Assembly: GCA_964473485.1 (NCBI GenBank)
Contig: CAYYPH010000002.1
Coordinates: 62,001-126,000, forward strand
Direction of reading: 5' to 3'
Origin: CAIVAT01 sp964473485
GTDB lineage: Bacteria; Bacteroidota; Bacteroidia; Bacteroidales; FEN-979
DNA length: 64,000 nucleotides
Positions 17,970 through 27,356 of the stretch are shown here, in pieces (the first letter of the stretch is position 1; every line of letters begins with the position of its first letter). The notes under the pieces are model-generated. The model was given only the letters and a program-made list of their open reading frames with translations, made no database searches and was not told where the DNA came from. The translations under genes were made by a program, and so were the position numbers.

Positions 17970-20513
17970 TCAGGGGTGCCGGATGATGAGTTTCACTGAA
18001 TGGTGACCGGCCCTCACCATGTAAATCCCGTCAGGGAGGTGAGTGGTTGAAATAATCAGCGGATCCTGGCAGCTGAATTCCCCGACCTGCTGCCCAAGGA
18101 AATTGGTGATGCGGATGGGTTCATTACCAGGCATAGATTTGCAAAAGGTTTCTTTGTTTTTCGTTTCAGTTCTGGCCTGGGTAATGGTAATATGGTCGTC
18201 GGCGGGATTTGGGTATGCTGAAATGCCTGGTCCGGGGGTAGCTGAACGGACTGCCAGGCCGGGAATGATCTCTGCAGATTGCCTTTTGCTGACATAATTC
18301 AGACCGCCCGAAAAATTACCTGTAATCATGTCGAAAGAATCCGGCGAGGAGATAAATGCGATGGCCGGTGAGGTTTGCCACCCGAAAAGCGTGTCGGCAG
18401 GATTGGCGCTAATCAGATTAAAGAGATCTGTCCGTTCGTTGAAACCTTCATCGAGGTGGTTGTCAATCTGATCGTAAAAATGGATCCTGCCCTCATCCGA
18501 ACCGCACACCAGCAGGGTGGTGCCATCGGGCTGTCTGAAAAAACAGGGTGTGCTGTTACCATCGTAAGAGACCTGGTAATTCGTAACATTCACCCTGCCG
18601 AGTGAATCGCTCACTTTGGTGAATACCGGCTGACTCTGAACACCAATATCTTTATAGCAGAGGATGTTGCCTGACCGGTTGCCGATGATCAGTTCGGGCC
18701 TGCCGTCTTTGTCAAGGTCGAACAATTGAGGGGTGCTGTTCTCTCCGGCGTCAATACCCTGGTACTTCTTTACGGGCGGATTGAACTCCGGAACGGGTCC
18801 TTGTCCGCCGTTGTTCAGGTACAGGATCAGCGTGCCATCCGAATTTCCGCACAGCAGATCGGTGGCTCCATCGCCGTTCAGATCACCGAAGGCCGGGTAC
18901 AGCCCGGTGATATTTAACCGGCCGGCGTCTGCCAGGTTGTCAGTGATAAAGGTAAAAAAGGGATGGTCAATGGTTCCGGTATTCCTGTAATAGGATATCC
19001 TTGATGAATATCCTGAATGAAGGATGCCCTGATGGTACCATGAAGAATCATAGTAACCATAGTTTCCCACAAACAGGTCATCAAGACCATCCCTGTCGAA
19101 ATCATAGAGAACCGGGTGAGATGCGGAGCCGAAATCGAGCATTTCATCCCTGAAAAAACGGTCGGTGACAAAGCTGAAGTCAGGCTGCTGCTGTGTGCCG
19201 GTGTTTTTGTAGAACCACACACTGCGGTAGTTGTCGGCCGTAAACAGGGCAGGATCGAACGGAGAGCAGATGAGATCCTTAATTCCGTCGTTGTCGGGAT
19301 CAGCCAGTGTGGCATTGGGAAATGAAAAGAGATACAGTGTCTTTGAACCCGAGGGAAACAAGGTGTCCTGCGCAACCATCAGCGCGTTATCACGGGTCCC
19401 TCCGTTGATAAGACCGATCAGGCCAGGGAAGTCAAAGTCCCCAAGCACAAGGTCCTGCAAACCATCTCCGTTCAGATCAGTCACCAACAGCGTCGAACCC
19501 GTATGCCGTAACCCAACGCATCCCCCTTCTTCCATCCCCTTTCTCCCTTCTCCCTTCTCCCTTCCCCCTTCTAACCCCAACCCCGTCCTTTTGCCCACCG
19601 TCCACGGTCCACGGTCCACGTTCCCACTGCCCACGTTTCCACGGTCCACGTTCCCACGGTCCACGTTCCCACTGTCCACGGCCCACGGTCCACGGTCCAC
19701 GTTCCCACGTTCCACGGTCAATAGTCCGGCTTCAAACGGGCAATCCGCATTCAGCGTGATCCTGTTCCCCGACTCACTCTCTTTAAACCTGCCCCAGCAT
19801 GGATCCGTCAGACGGAAATCCAGACTGTCGCAGTGGCCGTATTTCTCCATCGAGAGATTTTTGTGGTATTCAAGGAAGGATCCCAACCCGAAGAAAGTCA
19901 GAAGATCGAGATCGCCATCGCCGTCGATATCGGCAATGCCAGGATAATCGACACTGGTCACGAGAATTCCGACTTTTCCGGTATAATAGAACGACTCGAG
20001 TAGATCTGTCACCAGGTTGAATGCCAGGGTTTTATCCGAAACATTCCGGTAAACCATTACTCCGCCGTTGTTGTATGTAAACAGATCCATTCTCCCGTCA
20101 CGGTCATAATCAGCCGTTATGACCCAGTCGGTCATGGCCGGCAGGAGCCGGGCAAAGGAGGGTTCAAAGCGATAATCGATAACTCCCGGTGTGCCGGTAT
20201 TGATGAAAGTGAGTTTACGGTTCCCGTGCCGGTCAAAGATCAACAGGTCCTGTATGCCATCGAGGTCCAGATCGAGGGTAACAAACTGGCAGGAATTCAG
20301 GCCGCCCGTCCAGGGGTACCGGAGGTTCCCGGTCATGCCGTGCTGACTCTGACCGGCGGCCGGAAAGAAAAACAGCAGTGCCAGTAAACAGGCTAACAAC
20401 CCTTGATAAATCCAATGGTTCAGGTTTGGGCCACACTCAATTGCTGGCCTCGAAAGGCTTGCTGGAACCTTTTTGAGTATTTTTGAACGGGATGAAGAAC
20501 CGTTTAACATCAT
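17970..20513 (-). CDS. Secreted FG-GAP/VCBS-repeat protein with T9SS type A sorting domain
   Basis: An 847-residue exported protein. A hydrophobic signal segment (IYQGLLACLLALLFFFPAAG) lies near residues 33-52. At least seven calcium-binding-type FG-GAP repeats follow, recognisable as DxDxDGxxDL motifs (DLDGIQDLL, DRDGRMDLF, DGDGDLDLL, NGDGLQDLV, DRDGLDDLF, NGDGATDLL, DKDGRPELI), probably forming a beta-propeller. The last ~80 residues (AYPNPADDHITITQ ... VKLIIRHP) are a T9SS type A sorting domain, so the protein should be secreted and attached to the cell surface. A low-complexity insert of about 65 residues encoded by iterated DNA (19529-19731) interrupts the region between repeats. Function of the propeller is unknown. 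Confidence 0.88.
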   Translation of the reverse strand: MMLNGSSSRSKILKKVPASLSRPAIECGPNLNHWIYQGLLACLLALLFFFPAAGQSQHGMTGNLRYPWTGGLNSCQFVTLDLDLDGIQDLLIFDRHGNRKLTFINTGTPGVIDYRFEPSFARLLPAMTDWVITADYDRDGRMDLFTYNNGGVMVYRNVSDKTLAFNLVTDLLESFYYTGKVGILVTSVDYPGIADIDGDGDLDLLTFFGLGSFLEYHKNLSMEKYGHCDSLDFRLTDPCWGRFKESESGNRITLNADCPFEAGLLTVERGNVDRGPWAVDSGNVDRGNVDRGNVGSGNVDRGPWTVGKRTGLGLEGGREKGEGRKGMEEGGCVGLRHTGSTLLVTDLNGDGLQDLVLGDFDFPGLIGLINGGTRDNALMVAQDTLFPSGSKTLYLFSFPNATLADPDNDGIKDLICSPFDPALFTADNYRSVWFYKNTGTQQQPDFSFVTDRFFRDEMLDFGSASHPVLYDFDRDGLDDLFVGNYGYYDSSWYHQGILHSGYSSRISYYRNTGTIDHPFFTFITDNLADAGRLNITGLYPAFGDLNGDGATDLLCGNSDGTLILYLNNGGQGPVPEFNPPVKKYQGIDAGENSTPQLFDLDKDGRPELIIGNRSGNILCYKDIGVQSQPVFTKVSDSLGRVNVTNYQVSYDGNSTPCFFRQPDGTTLLVCGSDEGRIHFYDQIDNHLDEGFNERTDLFNLISANPADTLFGWQTSPAIAFISSPDSFDMITGNFSGGLNYVSKRQSAEIIPGLAVRSATPGPGISAYPNPADDHITITQARTETKNKETFCKSMPGNEPIRITNFLGQQVGEFSCQDPLIISTTHLPDGIYMVRAGHHSVKLIIRHP
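19529..19731. repeat. Low-complexity iterated repeat inserted in-frame within a coding region
   Basis: Two simple-sequence blocks sit inside the FG-GAP gene. On the plus strand 19529-19583 is a pyrimidine tract built from iterations of CCCTTCT/CCCTTCTCC. Bases 19597-19731 are built from units such as GGTCCAC, CCACGGTCCACG and TTCCCAC repeated about twenty times with small changes. Translated on the gene strand they give a G/R/V/D-rich segment (GNVDRGPW-type units) unlike the flanking FG-GAP repeats, yet the frame stays open. It looks like a short intergenic-type repeat that expanded within, or inserted into, the gene. Confidence 0.8.
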
Positions 20514-20568
20514 TGCTTCTTGTAATGCTGAGGTTGACTTAAGGTACCAAAGTTACCGAAACTTTGTC

Positions 20569-20576
20569 TATTTTTG
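20569..20576 (+). promoter_or_regulatory. Putative -7 promoter box for the response regulator
   Basis: TATTTTTG matches the Bacteroidota -7 consensus TAnnTTTG exactly, 18 bases before the chosen ATG at 20595. No clear TTTG -33 element is seen 19-21 bases upstream, so confidence is moderate. Confidence 0.45.
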
Positions 20577-20594
20577 TATTTTATGATCACGATT

Positions 20595-21746
20595 ATGCCC
20601 CGGATCCTGGTAATTGACGACGAAAGAAGCATCCGCAACACCCTGCGGGAGATACTTGAATATGAGAAATTTGAAGTGGATGATGCTGCCGACGGTACGG
20701 CAGGCCTCAACCTTGTAAAGGCAAACCGGTACGATGCCATTTTATGCGACATCAAAATGCCTGGGATGGACGGCATCGAAGTATTGACAAAGATCACTGA
20801 GCTTACCGATACCCCGGTAATCATGATATCGGGTCATGGCACCATCGATACGGCCGTGGAGGCAATCAAGCGGGGAGCCTATGATTACATTGCCAAGCCG
20901 TTGGATCTCAATAGGTTGTTGGTCACCTTGCGAAATGCGCGCGACAAGGTCAGCCTGATCGACGAAGCCCGTATGCTGAGGCGCAGGATCGGCGCCAGCT
21001 ATGAAATGATTGGTGAATCGGAGGCCATGGAACATATCAGGTCGATGATCGCCAGGGTAGCCCCGACCGAAGCAAGGGTGCTGATAACCGGAGAGAACGG
21101 CACTGGTAAAGAACTGGTGGCGCGGCACCTGCATGGTTTGAGCAACCGGTCATCAGGACCATTTATCGAGGTGAACTGTGCGGCCATTCCTGCCGAGTTG
21201 ATCGAGAGCAACCTGTTTGGTCATGAGAAGGGCTCGTTTACATCAGCCATCAAGCAGCACAAAGGCGATTTTGAGCAGGCCCATGGTGGAACGTTGTTCC
21301 TGGATGAGGTGGGTGATATGAGTTTGTCGGCCCAGTCGAAGGTGCTCCGCGCCCTTCAGGAGAACAAGATCACCAGGGTGGGAGGGGAGAAGGAGATCCC
21401 GGTGGATGTGAGGGTGATCGCCGCAACCAACAAGAACATACGCGATGAGATAAAGAATAAGACGTTCCGCGAGGACCTTTATCACCGGCTCAGCGTGATC
21501 GTGATAGAGGTGCCGCCGCTACGCAAAAGGAAAGAGGATATTCCGCTGCTTGTCGAACATTTTATCACGGAGTTCACCGGAAGTATGGGTCGCTCCAGGC
21601 CGGAGATCATGCAGGAGGCGCTGGATTTGCTGCAGGACATGCCATGGACGGGGAATATCAGGGAACTGAGAAATGTGGTTGAGCGGTTTTGCATTCTGTG
21701 CGACGATACCATCAGGCCCGAAGATGTGCAGCGGTTCGTGGTCTGA
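20595..21746 (+). CDS. NtrC-family response regulator, receiver + AAA+ domain, no HTH
   Basis: 383 residues. An N-terminal receiver domain has the acidic pair DD (residues 8-9) and phosphoacceptor D52 (CDIKMPGMDG). An AAA+ sigma-54-activator-type domain follows with Walker A GENGTGKE (167-173 region), Walker B GGTLFLDE and the arginine-finger region. The sigma-54 contact loop, GAFTGA in canonical activators, reads GSFTSA here (213-218). The protein ends about 10 residues after the AAA+ lid (RPEDVQRFVV) and lacks the Fis-type DNA-binding helix. It may act without direct DNA binding. I prefer the ATG at 20595 (MPRILVIDDE); the ATG at 20583 is also open. No cognate kinase is adjacent. Confidence 0.9.
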   Translation: MPRILVIDDERSIRNTLREILEYEKFEVDDAADGTAGLNLVKANRYDAILCDIKMPGMDGIEVLTKITELTDTPVIMISGHGTIDTAVEAIKRGAYDYIAKPLDLNRLLVTLRNARDKVSLIDEARMLRRRIGASYEMIGESEAMEHIRSMIARVAPTEARVLITGENGTGKELVARHLHGLSNRSSGPFIEVNCAAIPAELIESNLFGHEKGSFTSAIKQHKGDFEQAHGGTLFLDEVGDMSLSAQSKVLRALQENKITRVGGEKEIPVDVRVIAATNKNIRDEIKNKTFREDLYHRLSVIVIEVPPLRKRKEDIPLLVEHFITEFTGSMGRSRPEIMQEALDLLQDMPWTGNIRELRNVVERFCILCDDTIRPEDVQRFVV

Positions 21747-21747
21747 T

Positions 21748-24700
21748 TCACCGTAGCAATGTCACCGATCCGTGGGCATGATGGGATTCGTCGGACGAGT
21801 CGGCCATTACGAATTTTGCAATGAAAAAATACACACCGTCAGCGCATCTGGAACCATTGAACCGCCCGTCCCAGAAAAGGTCGAAATTATCGGTTTCGAA
21901 AACCCGTTCACCCCAGCGGTTGTATATCTCCATGCTGAACTGAAGCACGCCCGAGCCAACCGGGCGATACTTATCGTTGATCCCGTCATCGTTGGGGGTA
22001 AATGCATTCGGAAAGAAAATCGGCGACAGACATCCGCGTAGGTTGATTGTGTCGGAATTATGGCAACCCTGTTTGGCTACCTCCACCCAGTATTTACCTG
22101 TCTCCGTTGCAAGTAAGGTGGAGTCGGTGGAGCCGTTCTGCCACAGGTATTGCGCTAACGGCACTCCGGTTTTCAGCAACAGTGTCTTCCCGGAGCATAA
22201 GGTCGTGTCGGGTCCCAGGTTAACCCGGATTGAGTCAACCACCCCAAGTTGGGTGATGATCACGCTGTCGCAGCTGTTGAAAAATGGAATAGTGTCGTAA
22301 AAGGTTCCGGAAACGTGCTGGTATTTTCCACCGGCCCAGATCGAGTCGCCGGAACATAAGGTTGTGTCGATATATTTGTTTAAGGGCTGAGAAACTACGG
22401 TTATGTTCTTGCAAATGGAACGCTGTTCCGGCATCCCTTCATTAACGGTCAGTTGAACATTGTAGTTGCCGGTCTGGTTATAACTGACAGGAGGAGGGTC
22501 GTAGCGTGTTGATGACGGGATGGATGCATTGGTGCATGGAGGAAAGATCAACCGGGTGAGGGAATGATCATCACGGTTGGTGTTATAGAGGATGATGGTA
22601 TCTCTGATACGGTACATTTCGGAAAAGTGAACAGGTCGGTTCATGTTACCTATGTTCCCGAGCGATTTACCATAAACACTACCAGTTATTCCTGTTGGGA
22701 AATCCATACGCCATAAGAGATCACCAGCGTTTGATGTATAATTCAGCTGGAATCCGGTCATGGATCCACAATCCCGGAACAGGCTGATTCCGCCAGGATT
22801 AATTCCCTGACAGACCACACCAAGATTTTCCCCGGCAGGATTGTTTAAAAGTGAGTTGCCAAATGCCAGGCGGGTGAGGGTATTGTCGCCGGCATTGGAC
22901 ACAATCCCATACCAGTTATTATTTTCCCTGACCAATCTAAATGACAGGGGCATATTCATAGAACCCGGCGTTCCAAGGTCAGTCAGAACAGGATCGTTCA
23001 ATAAACTGTTACCGAAGTAAAGCCTCACGAATTTGTTGCCCCAGGTGCATGAAAGGTATCCTGTCCAGGTATTGTCCTGGTTCTGAATGTCAATGCAATG
23101 TGCAGTGTAGAGCATCGCATAAGGACCAAATTGTCTGGCCACAGGGGTGTTACGAAGGGAGTTTCCGAAGTTCAAACGGATGATCCGGTTGTTATTGCAA
23201 ACGAAACCGACCCAGTTCCCCTGGTCTTTACAAATTTTTATTCCAAGCACGCTGTCGTTAATCATTCCGAACGATCCGAGATCGCTCCAGCTTAAAGGAT
23301 CATTCATGAAACTGCTGCCATGGTTGTACTTGATGACAGATTGGGTTCCGCGGTTGGTAATGAATGAATAACACACTCCATTGTCAGTCAATTGGGTCAT
23401 ATAAATAGGTAAATCCAGCATTCCCCCCGGATTTCCGATATTCATGCCGACTGGATTGGCAAGACTGTTACCCGAGCAGAAGTTCCAGTAATAAGTACTG
23501 CCGCCTTTTGTAAGGTTCCGGATGCTGACCGGGGTATTGATGCAAACAGTGTCGGGCATTTCGAAATCTGCTACGATCACAGGAGTTTTGGGTATCACCA
23601 CGATATTTTTGCAGATTGATGACTGATCTGGCAGGCCCTCGTTGACAAGGAGCCTGATATTGTAAGTTCCCGGCTGGTTGTAACTGAAGGGTGGGGGAGT
23701 GAAGAGGGTGGAGGAAGGGGGGGAGGCCTGGTCGCATGGAGGGAAAACCAGTCTTGATAGAGTATGGTTTTCCCTGTTTGTAATATATGCATACACCGTA
23801 TCATTCTGCCTGAATAATTCGGAGAAGCTGTGAGGTTTTGATAATGAACCAATATTGCCAAGTACATTGCCGATTACCGGCCCGTTTATTCCATCTGGGA
23901 ATGATAGTTTTCCCAGCATACCAATCGATTGATAATTAACCCAGAAACCGGTGGTTTTTTCGCAGTCGCGACAAATGGTCAATCCCACTGCAAAGTCAAA
24001 ACCTCCCGGATTTCCTAGTTCATGGACTGTTGGATAATTTTGCAGGGAGGTGCCAAAATCAAGTCTGGTTAGGGTGAAATATCCAGAGATTAATATGGCA
24101 AACCAGGAGTTTTTTTCATACAAAAGGCAAATGGCTCCGGGGCCCTGAAAATTGGCAATATTGCCAAAGTCTGTGTATACCGGATTGTTAAGGAGACTAG
24201 TCCCAAAATCGAGCCGGATAAGCTTATTGCCCAGAGAACAGGTCGCAAAGGCGACCCAGTTACCATTGTCAGAAACAATATCGAGTCCGTGTAACATATT
24301 CTGTTGTGGAACATTTGTTAAAGCCGTGGCAGTGGGCGTATTCCACAGCGACTGGCCAAAATCAATCCTAACAATTCTATTATCGGAACAGACAAGACCG
24401 ATCCAGTTGCCATTTTGATTGATTATCTTAATGCCTTCCTGGTTGAAGCTGATTATCCCAAGTTTACCAAGTACATCGACTTGCAAGGGAGTATTCCGGA
24501 AACTAGATCCATGGTAACATCTGATTATTCCTGAACCCTGACAGGAGATGAACGTGAAACAATCAATTCCTTGCTTTAGTAAAGTGATGTATGTTGGAAC
24601 ATCCAATGCACCTGAAGGATTCCCAATATTGTATCCGGTTGGATCATGGTTAACGTCGCCTGTGCAAAAGTTCCATAAAAAAGAAGTTCCCCCCGTCGTT

Positions 24701-24834
24701 AAGTTTGTAATTTCTACAGGTTCATTAACAAATACTGTATCAGGCAATAAAAAGTCAGGAACAGGTTGTCCAACTGAGATTTTTATCGTCAACGAAAGAA
24801 TCAGCAGAGCGCCGGATAGCGCGATTGGTTTCAT
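21748..24834 (-). CDS. Large secreted protein with internal duplication and CHU_C-type (T9SS type B) C-terminal domain
   Basis: 1028 residues with a signal peptide (MKPIALSGALLILSLTIKIS). Two homologous blocks of roughly 390 residues follow, each opening with a PDxV-ITNLTxGG.xxxWNFCxG Ig/PKD-like stretch, then repeats containing IGNPxG, xYHGSSFxNxPL, IxRLxFGxSL, and ending with YNQxGxYNxxLxVNEGxPxQxSICKNI. The repeat architecture suggests propeller blades. The C-terminus (FPNAFTPNDDGINDKYRPVG ... EIYNRWGERVFE) is the gliding-motility-associated domain used for T9SS export and surface attachment. Only one base separates its stop from the convergent response-regulator stop. Ligand or substrate is unknown. 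Confidence 0.88.
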   Translation of the reverse strand: MKPIALSGALLILSLTIKISVGQPVPDFLLPDTVFVNEPVEITNLTTGGTSFLWNFCTGDVNHDPTGYNIGNPSGALDVPTYITLLKQGIDCFTFISCQGSGIIRCYHGSSFRNTPLQVDVLGKLGIISFNQEGIKIINQNGNWIGLVCSDNRIVRIDFGQSLWNTPTATALTNVPQQNMLHGLDIVSDNGNWVAFATCSLGNKLIRLDFGTSLLNNPVYTDFGNIANFQGPGAICLLYEKNSWFAILISGYFTLTRLDFGTSLQNYPTVHELGNPGGFDFAVGLTICRDCEKTTGFWVNYQSIGMLGKLSFPDGINGPVIGNVLGNIGSLSKPHSFSELFRQNDTVYAYITNRENHTLSRLVFPPCDQASPPSSTLFTPPPFSYNQPGTYNIRLLVNEGLPDQSSICKNIVVIPKTPVIVADFEMPDTVCINTPVSIRNLTKGGSTYYWNFCSGNSLANPVGMNIGNPGGMLDLPIYMTQLTDNGVCYSFITNRGTQSVIKYNHGSSFMNDPLSWSDLGSFGMINDSVLGIKICKDQGNWVGFVCNNNRIIRLNFGNSLRNTPVARQFGPYAMLYTAHCIDIQNQDNTWTGYLSCTWGNKFVRLYFGNSLLNDPVLTDLGTPGSMNMPLSFRLVRENNNWYGIVSNAGDNTLTRLAFGNSLLNNPAGENLGVVCQGINPGGISLFRDCGSMTGFQLNYTSNAGDLLWRMDFPTGITGSVYGKSLGNIGNMNRPVHFSEMYRIRDTIILYNTNRDDHSLTRLIFPPCTNASIPSSTRYDPPPVSYNQTGNYNVQLTVNEGMPEQRSICKNITVVSQPLNKYIDTTLCSGDSIWAGGKYQHVSGTFYDTIPFFNSCDSVIITQLGVVDSIRVNLGPDTTLCSGKTLLLKTGVPLAQYLWQNGSTDSTLLATETGKYWVEVAKQGCHNSDTINLRGCLSPIFFPNAFTPNDDGINDKYRPVGSGVLQFSMEIYNRWGERVFETDNFDLFWDGRFNGSRCADGVYFFIAKFVMADSSDESHHAHGSVTLLR

Positions 24835-24899
24835 GGCTATATGGAAAGTTGCCTAAAGGGTCTTAAGGATGTAAATGTAATAATATTCCAATCGTAAAT

Positions 24900-25670
24900 A
24901 TGTTGGAGCGCGAATTATTAATACGTATTTTAGCCGATAAAATTAAAACAACAGAGATGACTCATTCTAGAGAAAGGATTTCCGGTTATTATGACGGTTT
25001 TTCAGAGCACCTAAAACAGGTTGGTGTAAATATTCGTCATCGGACGATATATTACAACCTGAGAAAGAACGGTTTAAAAAGTAATCACCGTGTCCTTGAG
25101 ATTGGTTGTGGAATTGGACAGGTAACCGGCTTGATAGCAAAATTTTTGACGAATGGGACAATAAGGGCGGTTGACATCAGCCCGACAAATATTGAGAACG
25201 CAAAACGCAGATTGAGAATATTTTCAAACATTACCTTTACTGTCTCAGATATGGCTGATTTCGAATCAGATGAAACATATGACCTGGTCGTTTTGCCTGA
25301 TGTTCTCGAACATATCCCGGTTGAGCAACACATGAATCTATTTGCTGTAATTGCCGCGCATACGCATCAGGGCAGTATTGTTTTTATTAATATTCCTTCG
25401 CCTCACTTTCAGGATTATCTGTCTAAAAATAAGCCAGAGTTGCAACAGATTGTCGATCTGGCACTTTATGGAGATATTTTGTTTCCTGCCATTTTTCAGA
25501 ATGGATTTGTTATTCATTCATTATTTAATTACGGATTAGCCGTAGAACAATTAGATTATCAGCAAATTATACTTAAAAAGAAACAGGGTCTTGAAAAAGT
25601 TCGATATTATTCCAAAATGGAACTGATGAAACTTGAACTGATTTCCCGTCTAAGAATGATAATTATTTGA
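24900..25670 (+). CDS. Class I SAM-dependent methyltransferase
   Basis: 256 residues. Motif I VLEIGCGIGQVTGLIA, acidic residue in RAVDISPTNIENAKRRL (motif II) and LVVLPDVLEHI (motif IV region) identify a class I methyltransferase fold. The C-terminal part is less conserved. The gene and its flanks are more AT-rich than the neighbouring core genes, and it stands alone between a secreted protein gene and a Fic gene, so horizontal acquisition is plausible. The substrate cannot be inferred; no adjacent pathway genes help. Confidence 0.85.
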   Translation: MLERELLIRILADKIKTTEMTHSRERISGYYDGFSEHLKQVGVNIRHRTIYYNLRKNGLKSNHRVLEIGCGIGQVTGLIAKFLTNGTIRAVDISPTNIENAKRRLRIFSNITFTVSDMADFESDETYDLVVLPDVLEHIPVEQHMNLFAVIAAHTHQGSIVFINIPSPHFQDYLSKNKPELQQIVDLALYGDILFPAIFQNGFVIHSLFNYGLAVEQLDYQQIILKKKQGLEKVRYYSKMELMKLELISRLRMIII

Positions 25671-26100
25671 TTGATTGTGACTAAACAGTGGTAAAAAATA
25701 AGGTTTATTAACCGATTTGTGTGTAATCAGTTGATTGACAGTAAGGGCTAAAACCTAACAATAGGATTGGAATTATGAATATGATAAATTTAAGTCAAAA
25801 ATCTAAAATTAAACAATCCTCACAACAAATTCATAAAATTTATATTCAGACCAAATAAAGTTATTTCTTGGACATTATTGGACGTTAATGTAAAAACCAT
25901 CCAGCAATCGAGGTTTCGTTATTGATGTTTGCGGATTTTTCAGCTTGCCGGCTGTAGCCCAATTGTAACAAAATGGGTTTCTTCCGAAAGCAAATTAAGC
26001 ATAATTCCTGTTCATTGCTGTTTTGAATTTTGGAATTTTGCATGCAAACGATTGTTATTTTACTTTCAGCATTAAAAGTAAAATAAGAGATTTTTTATTT
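25671..26100. other. AT-rich intergenic region without recognisable genes
   Basis: About 430 bases between the methyltransferase and the Fic gene promoter. It is AT-rich, has no sustained open frame, no tRNA-like fold and no clear terminator. No repeats shared with other parts of the window were noticed. Confidence 0.5.
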
Positions 26101-26108
26101 TATCTTTG
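26101..26108 (+). promoter_or_regulatory. Putative -7 promoter box for the Fic gene
   Basis: TATCTTTG is an exact match to TAnnTTTG and lies 16 bases before the ATG at 26125, implying a leader of about ten bases. It decides the start: an earlier in-frame start at 26023 would lie upstream of this promoter. Confidence 0.55.
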
Positions 26109-26124
26109 GAAAAAATCTTTACAT

Positions 26125-27267
26125 ATGATCAACCTTGATACATTCAATCCCGGACATTTTGAAATGGGATACGAATATAAATATTTCCTGCCTGAAAAGG
26201 TTAATACCGACTGGCAATGGAGTGACCCAACCATTAATGTACTATTGGAAAAAGCAGCCGTAAGTCTTGGAGCGCTCAACTCCTATGCGTTATTGGTCCC
26301 AGATATCGATCTGTTCATCCAGCTGCATGTAATAAAAGAAGCCGTACAGTCAAGCAGGATCGAAGGAACCCGCACCAATATCAATGAAGTGGTTATGCCG
26401 GAGGACGAAGTAAAGCCGGACAGAAGAAAAGATTGGCGTGAAGTTAATAACTATATCCGGGCACTAAATGAAGCCGTTAAAGAACTAGGTGTTTTGCCTA
26501 TTTCAACCCGCTTGATCAAAAAAACACACAGTATTCTACTGGAGAGCGTCAGGGGTGAACATAAGCATCCGGGAGAATACAGGACAAGCCAGAATTGGAT
26601 TGGCGGCAACAGCCTTCATGACGCAGCATTTATACCGCCTCACGAGCGATATGTTAATGAGCTGATGGGGGACCTTGAAAATTTTATCCACAATGACCAG
26701 ATCAGAATACCGGCCTTGATCCGTGCAGGCATCATTCATTACCAGTTCGAAACGATACACCCGTTTCTTGATGGAAATGGAAGGATAGGAAGGCTCTTAA
26801 TAACTCTTTACCTGGTTAATCAAAAGATCCTGGACAAGCCCTTGTTATACCTGTCATCCTATTTTGAAAAGAACAAGGGTCTTTATTATGATAACCTGAT
26901 GATGGTACGAATGAAAGCTGACATGGCACAATGGCTGAAATATTTTCTTGTCGGCATTGAACAGACTTCTGCTCAAGCAATAACAACACTGACGGCAATT
27001 CTTGAATTGAAGGCGCATATTGACCGTGAGGTACAGGTCAATTTCAAGCGTAGGGGATACGCAGCACTTAAGTTATTCAATACACTTTATAAAAATCCGG
27101 TTGTTAATGTCGAATCTGCAGCCAGGATATGTGGTTTGAGTTATAAGGCAGCAAATGATTTAATCCTTTTAATGCAGAAAACCGGTTATTTGACTGAAAC
27201 CACTGGTCAAAGCCGAAACCGACTTTTTATTTTCCAGCCATATCTTGATATTTTCGAAAGAAGATAG
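26125..27267 (+). CDS. Fic family protein (Fic_N + Fic + C-terminal winged-helix-like region)
   Basis: 380 residues from the ATG at 26125. The catalytic Fic motif HPFLDGNGRIGR is intact at about 212-223, so AMP-transfer or a related NMP-transfer reaction is expected. The autoinhibitory helix motif (S/T)xxxE(G/N) is present as SSRIEG (76-81), which places it with self-inhibited class II Fic proteins. A Fic N-terminal domain precedes it, and the last ~75 residues (VESAARICGLSYKAANDLI) look like a winged helix. Such stand-alone Fic proteins are widespread; targets are usually unknown. No partner antitoxin is adjacent, consistent with internal inhibition. Confidence 0.92.
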   Translation: MINLDTFNPGHFEMGYEYKYFLPEKVNTDWQWSDPTINVLLEKAAVSLGALNSYALLVPDIDLFIQLHVIKEAVQSSRIEGTRTNINEVVMPEDEVKPDRRKDWREVNNYIRALNEAVKELGVLPISTRLIKKTHSILLESVRGEHKHPGEYRTSQNWIGGNSLHDAAFIPPHERYVNELMGDLENFIHNDQIRIPALIRAGIIHYQFETIHPFLDGNGRIGRLLITLYLVNQKILDKPLLYLSSYFEKNKGLYYDNLMMVRMKADMAQWLKYFLVGIEQTSAQAITTLTAILELKAHIDREVQVNFKRRGYAALKLFNTLYKNPVVNVESAARICGLSYKAANDLILLMQKTGYLTETTGQSRNRLFIFQPYLDIFERR

Positions 27268-27320
27268 CAGGAATAAAATCCGGATTCATGAGCAGTGAAA
27301 ATGAGCGACTTGGAAGGAAT

Positions 27321-27355
27321 AAAAAAGGACCCTAAGTGGTTGATTTAGAGTCCTT
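27321..27355 (-). terminator. Intrinsic terminator of tmRNA
   Basis: On the minus strand AAGGACTCTAA pairs with TTAGGGTCCTT (one mismatch) around an 8-9-base loop and is followed by a run of six T. It starts two bases after the mature tmRNA 3' end. Confidence 0.8.
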
Positions 27356-27356
27356 G

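Noticed and set aside
25671..26124. Extended Fic gene starting at 26023
   Set aside because: The first 34 codons precede the exact TAnnTTTG box at 26101 and do not resemble Fic proteins; the ATG at 26125 fits better.
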